Assembly: GCA_017547265.1 (NCBI GenBank)
Contig: JAFYQC010000242.1
Location: 1 to 6,122 of the forward strand
Direction of reading: 5' to 3'
DNA length: 6,122 nt
From: Kiritimatiellia bacterium
GTDB taxonomy: Bacteria > Verrucomicrobiota > Kiritimatiellia > RFP12 > UBA1067
Shown here: piece by piece, positions 1 through 6,117 of the stretch
How positions within the stretch are numbered: the stretch's first letter is position 1
Layout: each line of letters begins with the position of its first letter
The notes under the pieces: generated by a model
What the model saw: the letters and a program-made list of their open reading frames with translations, nothing else
Databases searched by the model: none
What the model was told of the DNA's origin: nothing
Translations under genes and position numbers: made by a program

Positions 1-2
1 CC

Positions 3-725
3 ACGCTCAGCACGGCTGAATCCGTGCTGATCATGAGTCCATATGACAATGAAAACAATAACATCTCAGTTGCCAATACGGTCGTTTCAAATGCTTCGCT
101 TAGGACTGGAACTTTGGTTAATTCGGGGCCGATGCAGGTCTATTCGTCGTCAATCGTCAATGGAAAGCTTGGTGACACTGACGCGGTGTGCGGGACATAC
201 AATGGCGTGACGTTTATGAATTTCGTCTCGTTGAGTGGCAATGGCGTTGTCTATCAGGCCTGCTCCTACACCTTCAATGCTACCGAGGAATGGAAGAACA
301 ATGCCTACGACCTGCTGTTCGACACCCAGGAGAGGATCCATTTAAACGGGGCAAAGGTAGACAGTGGTGTCTATGCTTCGAATTTTACCTTGACCGACAA
401 TGGCGCGACAGGGAACGAGGCCACGCCATACAATCTTACGCTGACCTATTGGGAGCCTGTGTGGACTGGCGTTCCCAAGGCGGATTGGACCGTTCAGCCA
501 GGGGCTCGGGTCAAGCTTACGAAGGATACGCGGATCGGGGCGTTGACAGTTGCCGATTCTACGGACGTCAAGATCGACCTTAACGGGTACAATCTGAAAG
601 TCGTGGCTCTCTTCGTCAATGGCGAGGAGAAGAAGGGCGAGTTTGCCGCGGGCGACCTCCCGATGTTGACTGGCGAAGGCAGTCTCACGGTTAGCGGTCC
701 GGGCTTCGCGATTATCATAAGATAG
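3..725 (+). CDS. Secreted beta-strand-rich protein, C-terminal part (5' end outside window)
   Basis: The reading frame is open to the left edge, so the 240 visible residues are the end of a longer protein. The GTG at 24 and ATG at 33 lie inside running sequence and have no ribosome binding site, so they are not convincing starts. The sequence is rich in Asn, Gly, Thr, Val and Ser with alternating hydrophobic residues, as in beta-helical or adhesin-like extracellular proteins. From about base 480 it has a module of the form 'W.V..GA.V.LT.DT.IG.L.V' followed by DLNGYNL (576-596), a VNGE turn, and a GEGSLTVSG strand, ending in GPGFAIIIR. LNGY/LTV modules of this sort resemble the autotransporter-associated strand repeats of large surface proteins in Verrucomicrobiota and relatives. 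No catalytic motif is visible. The DNA is visibly more AT-rich than the genes downstream. The function is unknown; a surface or secreted structural role is inferred. Confidence 0.72.
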   Translation, partial: TLSTAESVLIMSPYDNENNNISVANTVVSNASLRTGTLVNSGPMQVYSSSIVNGKLGDTDAVCGTYNGVTFMNFVSLSGNGVVYQACSYTFNATEEWKNNAYDLLFDTQERIHLNGAKVDSGVYASNFTLTDNGATGNEATPYNLTLTYWEPVWTGVPKADWTVQPGARVKLTKDTRIGALTVADSTDVKIDLNGYNLKVVALFVNGEEKKGEFAAGDLPMLTGEGSLTVSGPGFAIIIR

Positions 726-759
726 CGGAAGCCCACTATCCAAGTCCTAAAGCAACCTT

Positions 760-792
760 GTTTCGGCCTTTGTGGACGAAACGCCAGCCGAA
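760..792 (+). promoter_or_regulatory. Two overlapping inverted repeats before the beta-helix gene
   Basis: GTTTCG (760-765) can pair with CGAAAC (777-782) across an 11-base loop. TTCGGC (762-767) can instead pair with GCCGAA (787-792). The left arms overlap, so only one hairpin can form at a time. The second would bury the start of the ribosome binding site at 791-794. No U-tract follows either one, so they do not look like an intrinsic terminator for the upstream gene. The pairing is seen directly; a regulatory role is only a guess, since six-base stems arise by chance. Confidence 0.25.
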
Positions 793-794
793 GG
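791..794 (+). promoter_or_regulatory. Ribosome binding site deciding the start at 802
   Basis: AAGG, extended as AAGGTG, ends seven bases before ATG 802. It supports ATG 802 over the in-frame GTG at 772, which has no such site and would put a charged DETPAEGVD stretch in front of the signal peptide. Confidence 0.65.
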
Positions 795-801
795 TGTAGA
801 C

Positions 802-2700
802 ATGAAAAAAGCAACTATGTCATTTGCAGCGCTTGCGGCGATGCCGCTTATAGCAGGAGTCACCATGCCAAAACCAGACCTTGGCGAGAATGTCCGTGTG
901 TTCTCGCCAGAAGACGGACTTGAAAACATTCATCGCGTGACGGAAGATGTGTTCAAGCGTCAGCACAAGCGCCAGTTCGGACCCGAGCGCCAGGCGTTCC
1001 TCTTTCTCCCGGGCGACTACTCGAAGATGAAGACGGTCAACGTCGGCTACTATACGCAGATACTCGGTCTCGGCCGCTCTCCGCGCGACGTGAAGCTCTC
1101 TAACGTGAAGACGCCCGCAGCGCTCGACAAGAACAACGCGACGTGCAACTTCTGGGTCGGAATCGAGAACGTCGAAATCGTCGACACCGACAACAACGCC
1201 GATCCATTCTTCAACTTCCAGTGGGCCGTTTCGCAGGCGGCTCCCGCGCGGCGACTCTATGTCTCGCGCAAGGCCGTCTTCGACTGGTTCTACGGCTGGG
1301 CGTCGGGCGGTTTTGTCGCGGACTGCGTTTTCGAGAAACAGGCTGGCTCCTACTCGCAGCAGCAGTACTTCTACCGCAACGACTCCTTCAACGCAGGAAT
1401 ATACGGAATCAACTGGAATCAGGTCGTCGTCGGATGTGCTGGCGATTTCGCCTCGCGCAGCAAGGACGGTGCGAAGGAACTTTCGCAATGCGCTCCGACT
1501 GGCGCGGAAGGCGTTTCCTCGAACTGGCGCGCCGGTGGCTGCACTACTGTCGTGGGCGAAACGCCGGTTGTTCGCGAAAAGCCGTTTCTCTTCGTGGACG
1601 GCGACGCGTTCAAGGTGTTCGTGCCGGCGATTCGCCGAGGCTCGAAGGGCGTGAGCTGGGGCGAGGGCAAGGCGAACGGCGGAATGGGCGATGGAAGAAT
1701 ACTCGACCTTGCGAGCGACTTCTACGTGGCGAAGGAGAAGAAGGACAACGCGAAGTCCATCAATGCCGCGCTCGCCGCAGGGAAGAACATCCTCTTCACG
1801 CCGGGAATCTACCATGTCGACGAGCCGATAAAGGTGATGAAGCCGGGCACCATCGTCCTCGGCATTGGTGAGGCGACAATCGTTCCCGAGAACGGCGACG
1901 CTGCGCTTCGGTGTGCCGATGTCGACGGACTTATCGTCGCGGGGCTCATCTTTGACGCTGAGCGCGCATCGAAGAGGTTTGTCGTCGTAGGCGACGGAAA
2001 GACTGGCGCTCGCCACGCCAAGAATCCTGCGTTCCTCGTCGATCTCGTCTACCGCGTTGGCGGAACCGGGAAGCCGGGCAAGACCGAGGTCTGCCTTGAG
2101 ATCAACTCTAACGATGCCATCGTTGACCATACTTGGATATGGCGTGCGGACCACGGTGATCACACGGGGTGGACTGCCAATAAGTCGAAAAACGGAATCG
2201 TCGTCAATGGCGACGGCGTGACGTGCTACGGGCTTTTCGTCGAACACTTCCAGGAACACGACGTCTTCTGGAAAGGCGAGGACGGTCGCGTCTTCTTCCT
2301 TCAGAACGAGAAGTGCTACGACCCTCCGGGCAACGCGACGTGGATGTCTCACGGCGGGAAGAAGAAGGGGTATGCCGCCTACAAGGTCGCGGATGGCGTC
2401 AAGCGTCACTACGCGGTTGGGCTTGGCGTTTACGATGTCTTCATCAACACGAACGGGAACAGCGTTTTCCTCGATGACGCGATTGAGGTGCCAGATGCAC
2501 CTGGTGTAGTCATTGAGAACGCCTGCACCGTCGAGATCGCGAATGGAGAAGGACCGATCGTCGGCATCAACGCAATCGTTAACGGCCAAGGCCACGCGAT
2601 CAAGACTGGCAAGGGCTCTGGTGGCGGCTACGCCATCCAGCGCGTCTACCGCTACTCTGCCGGCAAGGCCGACATCGCCCCGGACTACTACCACCGGTAG
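802..2700 (+). CDS. Exported GH55-like parallel beta-helix protein (often mislabelled 'adenylyl cyclase')
   Basis: The protein is 632 residues long. An N-terminal signal peptide (MKK, then a hydrophobic run to about residue 20) implies export. The body has two related halves: F-L-F-L-P-G-D-Y (66-73) followed by QILGLG (86-91), and I-L-F-T-P-G-I-Y (330-337) followed by IVLGIG (351-356). This is the signature of two tandem pectate-lyase-like beta-helices. Family landmarks recalled from actinobacterial homologues include CNFW (115-118), ENV (122-124), WAVSQAAP (141-148), ASGGFVAD (167-174), YSQQQ (184-188), WIWRADHG (445-452), GLFVEHFQ (477-484) and QNEKCYDPP (501-509). These homologues are often labelled adenylyl cyclase or coagulation factor 5/8 domain protein, but no cyclase domain is visible. 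The double-helix layout and acidic residues D450, E481 and E503 recall GH55 exo-beta-1,3-glucanases such as SacteLam55A, whose general acid is near residue 502 (from memory). The likely role is cleavage of laminarin-like or another polysaccharide outside the inner membrane. The family call is firm; GH55 activity is an inference. Confidence 0.82.
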   Translation: MKKATMSFAALAAMPLIAGVTMPKPDLGENVRVFSPEDGLENIHRVTEDVFKRQHKRQFGPERQAFLFLPGDYSKMKTVNVGYYTQILGLGRSPRDVKLSNVKTPAALDKNNATCNFWVGIENVEIVDTDNNADPFFNFQWAVSQAAPARRLYVSRKAVFDWFYGWASGGFVADCVFEKQAGSYSQQQYFYRNDSFNAGIYGINWNQVVVGCAGDFASRSKDGAKELSQCAPTGAEGVSSNWRAGGCTTVVGETPVVREKPFLFVDGDAFKVFVPAIRRGSKGVSWGEGKANGGMGDGRILDLASDFYVAKEKKDNAKSINAALAAGKNILFTPGIYHVDEPIKVMKPGTIVLGIGEATIVPENGDAALRCADVDGLIVAGLIFDAERASKRFVVVGDGKTGARHAKNPAFLVDLVYRVGGTGKPGKTEVCLEINSNDAIVDHTWIWRADHGDHTGWTANKSKNGIVVNGDGVTCYGLFVEHFQEHDVFWKGEDGRVFFLQNEKCYDPPGNATWMSHGGKKKGYAAYKVADGVKRHYAVGLGVYDVFINTNGNSVFLDDAIEVPDAPGVVIENACTVEIANGEGPIVGINAIVNGQGHAIKTGKGSGGGYAIQRVYRYSAGKADIAPDYYHR

Positions 2701-2716
2701 CAGTCCGCTGCATTCG

Positions 2717-2732
2717 GCGGCGCATTTGCCGC
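2717..2732 (+). other. Short GC hairpin after the beta-helix gene
   Basis: GCGGC (2717-2721) and GCCGC (2728-2732) flank a six-base loop 17 bases after the stop codon at 2698-2700. No T-run follows, so it is at best a weak or factor-assisted terminator or an mRNA 3' end stabiliser. Its arms are also complementary to the arms of the next hairpin (2743-2769), so a different fold is possible. Confidence 0.35.
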
Positions 2733-2742
2733 GGCTTCTCTG

Positions 2743-2769
2743 ATTTCGCCGCCCATTGAGCGGCGGAAT
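2743..2769 (+). terminator. Ten-pair imperfect palindrome, possible terminator or operator
   Basis: ATTTCGCCGC (2743-2752) pairs with GCGGCGGAAT (2760-2769) around the seven-base loop CCATTGA, with one T-G wobble. This is the strongest hairpin in the gap between the beta-helix gene and the flotillin gene. The bases after it (GTGGTATAATCTTCTTTC) are only moderately T-rich, so intrinsic termination would be inefficient. The right arm ends four bases before the TATAAT box and the palindrome covers the -35/spacer zone, so a protein-binding operator is an alternative reading. The structure is seen directly; the role is inferred. Confidence 0.42.
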
Positions 2770-2770
2770 G

Positions 2771-2779
2771 TGGTATAAT
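2771..2779 (+). promoter_or_regulatory. Extended -10 promoter for the flotillin operon
   Basis: TGG followed by a perfect TATAAT (2774-2779) fits the extended -10 form TGnTATAAT of vegetative sigma-70 type promoters. At 17-base spacing the -35 position (2751-2756, GCCCAT) does not match TTGACA, as is common for extended -10 promoters. Transcription would start near 2786, giving a leader of about 45 bases before ATG 2831. It lies in the only sizeable non-coding gap upstream of the three-gene cluster. Confidence 0.7.
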
Positions 2780-2816
2780 CTTCTTTCACGTGTCAATGTA
2801 TATGTACAACAGCAAA

Positions 2817-2822
2817 GAAGGA
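2817..2822 (+). promoter_or_regulatory. Ribosome binding site of the flotillin gene
   Basis: AAGGAG sits eight bases before ATG 2831, an almost ideal Shine-Dalgarno sequence. It fixes the start at 2831; the in-frame TTG at 2756 lies upstream of the promoter -10 box and cannot be the start of that transcript. Confidence 0.85.
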
Positions 2823-2830
2823 GACTAACC

Positions 2831-4324
2831 ATGCCTATCGAGCCCATTCTGATCGCCGCCGGCGTTCTTTTGTTTGCCATTCTCATCGTAATTTCCTACG
2901 TCAAGGCACCGCCGGACATGGCGTACATCATCTCCGGCCTCAAGCGCCGCACCGTAATCGGCGGGGCGAACTTCCGCATTCCCTTCCTCGAACGGCTCGA
3001 CAAGGTGACGCTTGAGCTGATCCAGGTCGACGTGAAGACTTCCGAACCGGTTCCCAACGCCGACTTCATCAACGTCAACGTCGATGCAGTCGTGAACATC
3101 AAGGTCGGCCGCGATCCCGAGAAGATCGACCTCGCCGCGATGAACTTCCTCAATGCCGCGCCGAACTACATCGCCGGCGTCGCGAAGGAGGTGCTCGAGG
3201 GCAACATGCGTGAAATCGTCGGCCAGATGCACACTAAGGAGATGGTGCTCGACCGCCAGAAGTTTGCTGACATGGTGAAGACGAACGCCGACCCCGATCT
3301 CGCCCGCATGGGCCTCGAGATCATCTCGTTCAACGTCCAGAACTTCTCTGACAACGACAAGGCGATCGAGAACCTCGGTATCGACAACATCGCCCAGATA
3401 TCGAAGGATGCGGCAATCGCCCGTGCAAACGCGGAGCGTGACGTTGCAGTCGCCAGGGCGCAGGCAGAGAAGGAGGCGAACGACGCATCCGTCGCCGCGC
3501 AGACTGAAATCGCGAAGAAGCAGAACGAGCTCGAAATCAAGAAGGCCGAACTCAAGAAGGACGCCGACACGCAGCTCGCAATCGCCGAGGCCGCGAAGGG
3601 CATCATGGCCGAAGAGCAGCGCAAGGTCAAGGAAGTCAAGTTCGGCGACGCGAACATCGCGCGCCAGGAGAAGGAGATCGAGCTGAAGGAACGCGCGGTC
3701 GCCATCAAGGAGAAGGAACTCGACGCGAACGTGCGCAAGGAGGCGGACGCCAAGAAGTACGCGATTGAGCAGGACGCGCAGGCGGCGCTCTTCCAGCAGT
3801 CCAAGCTTGCCGAAGCCGATCTCTACCGCCGCACGAAGGAGGCCGAGGCGCGTCTTGCCGAGGCGGAACGCGAGGCGGACGCGAAGAAGGCGCTCGCCGA
3901 GGCGGAGCGCGTCAAGGGCGAGAACGAGGCGGCGGTTATCGCCGCCAAGGGCCAGGCCGAGGCCGAGGCAATCAAGCTGAAGGCGCTTGCCGAGGCGGAG
4001 GGTCTCGAGAAGAAGGCCGAGGCAATGGCGAAGTATGGCGAGGCCGCGAAGATGGACCTCCAGCTCCAGGTCGCCAAGGTCTACTGCGAGCAGCTGCCCG
4101 ACATCGCGAAGGGCATTGCCGAGGCGTACACGAAGGTCGGCAACATCACGATGTATGGCGACCAGTCTGGCTCGATCGCCGCGGGGGTTATCGACAAGTC
4201 CGTCCAGCTTTCCGACGGGCTCTCGAAGGGTCTCGGCATCGACCTCAAGTCGCTTCTCGCCGGCGCGTTCGGCGTGAAGATTCTCGATGCTGCAGGCAAG
4301 GGCGGCGACAAGCAGGGTTCGTAA
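2831..4324 (+). CDS. floT: Flotillin family (SPFH/band 7) membrane scaffold protein
   Basis: The protein is 497 residues, close to Bacillus FloT (about 509). Residues 5-23 form one hydrophobic membrane segment at the extreme N-terminus. An SPFH/band 7 domain follows, roughly residues 25-190, with the typical stretch VLEGNMREIVGQM (121-133), then ADPDLARMGLEIISF (153-167). Residues about 190-415 form a long Ala/Glu/Lys/Arg-rich coiled coil with the EAE-type repeats that define flotillins. The C-terminus holds the short hydrophobic region after the coil (VYCEQLPDIAKGI from 417) and a Gly-rich end. Flotillins oligomerise on the cytoplasmic side of the inner membrane and organise ordered membrane domains. 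The N-terminus has no cysteine for acylation, so anchoring relies on the membrane segment. It is the first gene of a probable operon with a lipoprotein gene 31 bases downstream. The NfeD partner often found beside SPFH genes is not in this window. The YqiK-type flotillin label would fit equally well. Confidence 0.93.
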   Translation: MPIEPILIAAGVLLFAILIVISYVKAPPDMAYIISGLKRRTVIGGANFRIPFLERLDKVTLELIQVDVKTSEPVPNADFINVNVDAVVNIKVGRDPEKIDLAAMNFLNAAPNYIAGVAKEVLEGNMREIVGQMHTKEMVLDRQKFADMVKTNADPDLARMGLEIISFNVQNFSDNDKAIENLGIDNIAQISKDAAIARANAERDVAVARAQAEKEANDASVAAQTEIAKKQNELEIKKAELKKDADTQLAIAEAAKGIMAEEQRKVKEVKFGDANIARQEKEIELKERAVAIKEKELDANVRKEADAKKYAIEQDAQAALFQQSKLAEADLYRRTKEAEARLAEAEREADAKKALAEAERVKGENEAAVIAAKGQAEAEAIKLKALAEAEGLEKKAEAMAKYGEAAKMDLQLQVAKVYCEQLPDIAKGIAEAYTKVGNITMYGDQSGSIAAGVIDKSVQLSDGLSKGLGIDLKSLLAGAFGVKILDAAGKGGDKQGS

Positions 4325-4340
4325 AAGGGCGTGTCTCGAG

Positions 4341-4346
4341 AGGAGG
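4341..4346 (+). promoter_or_regulatory. Ribosome binding site of the lipoprotein gene
   Basis: AGGAGG, a perfect Shine-Dalgarno core, ends nine bases before ATG 4356. It supports this start over the in-frame ATG at 4287, which lies inside the flotillin gene and would add 23 residues before a clear lipoprotein signal peptide. Confidence 0.85.
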
Positions 4347-4355
4347 CGAGTCGAC

Positions 4356-4892
4356 ATGAAGGCAATTTGTAGTCGCGTTGGTGCGCTGGCAGCATGTGCA
4401 GTGCTGTCCTTGGCAGCCGGCTGCGGGCCGTTCTGGGTGAATCCCTACATCACAGTCGAGCAGAGTAATCTCAACTGGATGGAGATACACTACTACAACA
4501 CGAACCGCAAGCCGGTGCACCGTGTGTCGTTGTCGCTCTCGGGTTCGGGACATATCGAGATCAAGAAGGGCACGAGCCCGCAGATCTCCGACGACTTTGC
4601 TAAGAAGTACAAGGAGGACGAGTGGGCTGATATCCATACGCAGCGCATGGACATCGATCCCGATCACGTCAACGACATTTTCCAGGACCTCGTGAACCGC
4701 GGCGTGCTAGACCGCGAGAAGTGGGGCAAGTCCGAGAAAAACAAGAAGGAATACAAGCGCTTTATAGCCGTTAAGGCGAACATCAACAACATCACGTATT
4801 CCGAAAGAGACAACATCTTTGAGGTGGATCCCGATCTTGCTGAGTATCTCCTCGACACAATCAGACAATTCGACAGGCCAATGCGCAGATGA
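4356..4892 (+). CDS. Putative outer-membrane lipoprotein of unknown function
   Basis: The protein is 178 residues. It begins with a short basic region, a hydrophobic stretch (residues 8-21) and a lipobox ending A-A-G-C, so Cys23 should be lipidated by signal peptidase II processing. Gly at +2, rather than Asp, favours the outer membrane in a Gram-negative cell. The mature part starts with an aromatic- and Asn-rich segment (NLNWMEIHYYNTN, 38-50), then a beta-like stretch VSLSLSGSGHIEIKKG (57-72). A predicted helical part follows (DPDHVNDIFQDLVNRGVLD, 101-119), and a final segment ends in ...LLDTIRQFDRPMRR. I do not recognise a named domain. The gene lies 31 bases after the flotillin gene, and its stop codon overlaps the proA start as ATGA, so it appears co-transcribed with both. 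A role in the envelope is inferred only from the signal peptide and the context. Confidence 0.85.
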   Translation: MKAICSRVGALAACAVLSLAAGCGPFWVNPYITVEQSNLNWMEIHYYNTNRKPVHRVSLSLSGSGHIEIKKGTSPQISDDFAKKYKEDEWADIHTQRMDIDPDHVNDIFQDLVNRGVLDREKWGKSEKNKKEYKRFIAVKANINNITYSERDNIFEVDPDLAEYLLDTIRQFDRPMRR

Positions 4893-6082
4893 ACGTACAC
4901 GACACCATACTTGAAATGGCGACGAAGGCCCGTGCGGCCGCCGCCGGACTTGCGAAGAAGACGACGGACGAAAAGAACGCCGCGCTTCTCGCCATAGCAG
5001 ATTCCCTTGAGAAGAACCGCGCTGCGATCGTCGCCGCGAACGGCATCGACTTGGCGCATGCGAAGGAGGCGGGAATCTCCCCCTCGATGCTCGACCGTCT
5101 GACGCTCACGCCTGCGCGGTTCGATGCGATGGTCGCCGGTGTCAGGCATGTCGCGACATTGCCCGATCCCGTAGGGGAGACGATCTGGACGCGCGAGCGC
5201 CCGAGCGGGATAAATATCCGCAAGGTGCGCGTGCCGCTCGGCGTGATTGCAGTCGTCTTCGAGTCTCGCCCGAATGTCTTCATCGACACGGCTGCGCTTT
5301 GCCTCAAGACCGGCAATGCCGTGATCTTGCGCGGTGGCAAGGAGGCGATTGAGTCGAACAAGGCCCTCGCCGTCGCCGTCCGCGAAGCAGGCGTTGGCGA
5401 TGCCGTGCAGCTTGTCGAGACGCTTGACCACTCGGCGGTAACCGAGCTCGTCCGCGCTGTGGGGCTTATCGACGTCGCGATTCCGCGCGGCGGTGAACGG
5501 CTCATCCGTGCGATGTGCGAGGCGGCGCTTGTGCCCGTCCTCAAGCACTACAAGGGCGTCTGCCACATCTATGTCGACGACAAGGCCGATCTTTCGATGG
5601 CGCTTTCGATCCTCGACAACGCGAAGACCCAGCGTCCTGGTGTCTGCAATGCCGCAGAGTGTCTTCTCGTCCACGAGAAGCTCGCGCCGCTCTTCATGCC
5701 GATGGTCGAGGCGTGGGCAAAGGACAAAGGCGTGACGCTCCACGAGAACGAGGCGGGTACGGAATATCTTTCGCTCGACATCAATGTCGCGAAGGTCGCC
5801 GACTATCGCGCGGCAATTGACTTCATAAACGAACACTCCTCGCACCACTCCGATTGCATCGTGACGAACGACGAGGCGCGCGCGGCCGAGTTCCTGCGCG
5901 ATGTCGATTCTGCCGCGGTCTACCACAATGTCTCTACGCGCTTCACCGATGGCGGCGAGTTCGGCATGGGCGCGGAGATAGGCATCTCCACCGACAAGCT
6001 CCATGCTCGCGGTCCGATGGGCCTTGAGGAACTCACGACCTACAAGTACACGGTGACTGGCGATGGAGTGATGAGGGATTAG
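4889..6082 (+). CDS. proA: Gamma-glutamyl phosphate reductase (glutamate-5-semialdehyde dehydrogenase)
   Basis: This is a cytoplasmic enzyme of proline synthesis. It reduces gamma-glutamyl phosphate with NADPH to glutamate-5-semialdehyde, which cyclises to pyrroline-5-carboxylate. It has 397 residues with family landmarks throughout: VPLGVIAVVFESRPNV (115-130), GNAVILRGGKEA (142-153), IPRGGERLI (198-206), GVCHIYVD (223-230), NAKTQRPGVCNAAE (244-257) with Cys253 as the catalytic thiol, STRFTDGGEFGMGAEIGIST (349-368) and HARGPMGLEELTTYKY (372-387). It is about 20 residues shorter than the usual 415-420. The loss appears to lie just before TEYLSLDI (291-298), where a loop is normally longer. Translation should start at ATG 4889, overlapping the lipoprotein stop by four bases. 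Only a weak AGG lies 11 bases upstream, so initiation probably depends on translational coupling. The partner kinase gene proB is not in this window. Confidence 0.96.
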   Translation: MNVHDTILEMATKARAAAAGLAKKTTDEKNAALLAIADSLEKNRAAIVAANGIDLAHAKEAGISPSMLDRLTLTPARFDAMVAGVRHVATLPDPVGETIWTRERPSGINIRKVRVPLGVIAVVFESRPNVFIDTAALCLKTGNAVILRGGKEAIESNKALAVAVREAGVGDAVQLVETLDHSAVTELVRAVGLIDVAIPRGGERLIRAMCEAALVPVLKHYKGVCHIYVDDKADLSMALSILDNAKTQRPGVCNAAECLLVHEKLAPLFMPMVEAWAKDKGVTLHENEAGTEYLSLDINVAKVADYRAAIDFINEHSSHHSDCIVTNDEARAAEFLRDVDSAAVYHNVSTRFTDGGEFGMGAEIGISTDKLHARGPMGLEELTTYKYTVTGDGVMRD

Positions 6083-6117
6083 GGGTCAGGAGTCAGGGGT
6101 CAGTAGTCAGGAGTCAG
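6083..6117 (+). repeat. Heptanucleotide tandem repeat, consensus GRGTCAG, five units
   Basis: Five contiguous seven-base units follow the proA stop codon directly: GGGTCAG, GAGTCAG, GGGTCAG, TAGTCAG, GAGTCAG. TCAG is invariant and the first two bases of a unit vary. The array may continue or degenerate past the right edge (TGTGA closes the window). It is intergenic as far as can be seen and shows no dyad symmetry, so it is not a terminator. Similar GGGTCAG/GAGTCAG heptamer arrays occur as intergenic short tandem repeats in other bacteria, for example cyanobacteria (general recollection). Confidence 0.85.

Noticed and set aside
666..718. Possible promoter for the beta-helix gene (TTGACT at 666-671, TATCAT at 713-718)
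   Set aside because: The two boxes are 41 bases apart, not 17, and neither has a matching partner at the right distance. The region is coding.
772..801. GTG 772 as the start of the beta-helix gene
   Set aside because: It has no ribosome binding site and would place acidic residues before the signal peptide; ATG 802 has AAGG at good spacing and begins MKK.
820..2886. Long open frame on the - strand (about 688 codons) opposite the beta-helix gene
   Set aside because: It mirrors a strongly biased G/C-third-position gene, has an Arg/Val/Asp/Leu-heavy composition and no recognisable domain, while the + strand reads as a clear protein family with a signal peptide.
3840..4025. Repeated GCCGAGGCGGAG-like DNA in the flotillin gene as a repeat element
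   Set aside because: It is explained by the Ala-Glu coiled-coil repeats of the protein; the units are irregular and stay in frame.
2825..4357. Open - strand frame of about 510 codons opposite the flotillin gene
   Set aside because: It is an antisense shadow of GAG/GCC/AAG-rich coiled-coil codons, giving a Leu/Arg/Asp-rich low-complexity product. The flotillin assignment on the + strand is certain.
4664..6004. Open - strand frame of about 446 codons opposite proA
   Set aside because: proA is unmistakable on the + strand; the antisense frame arises from its codon bias and shows no domain.
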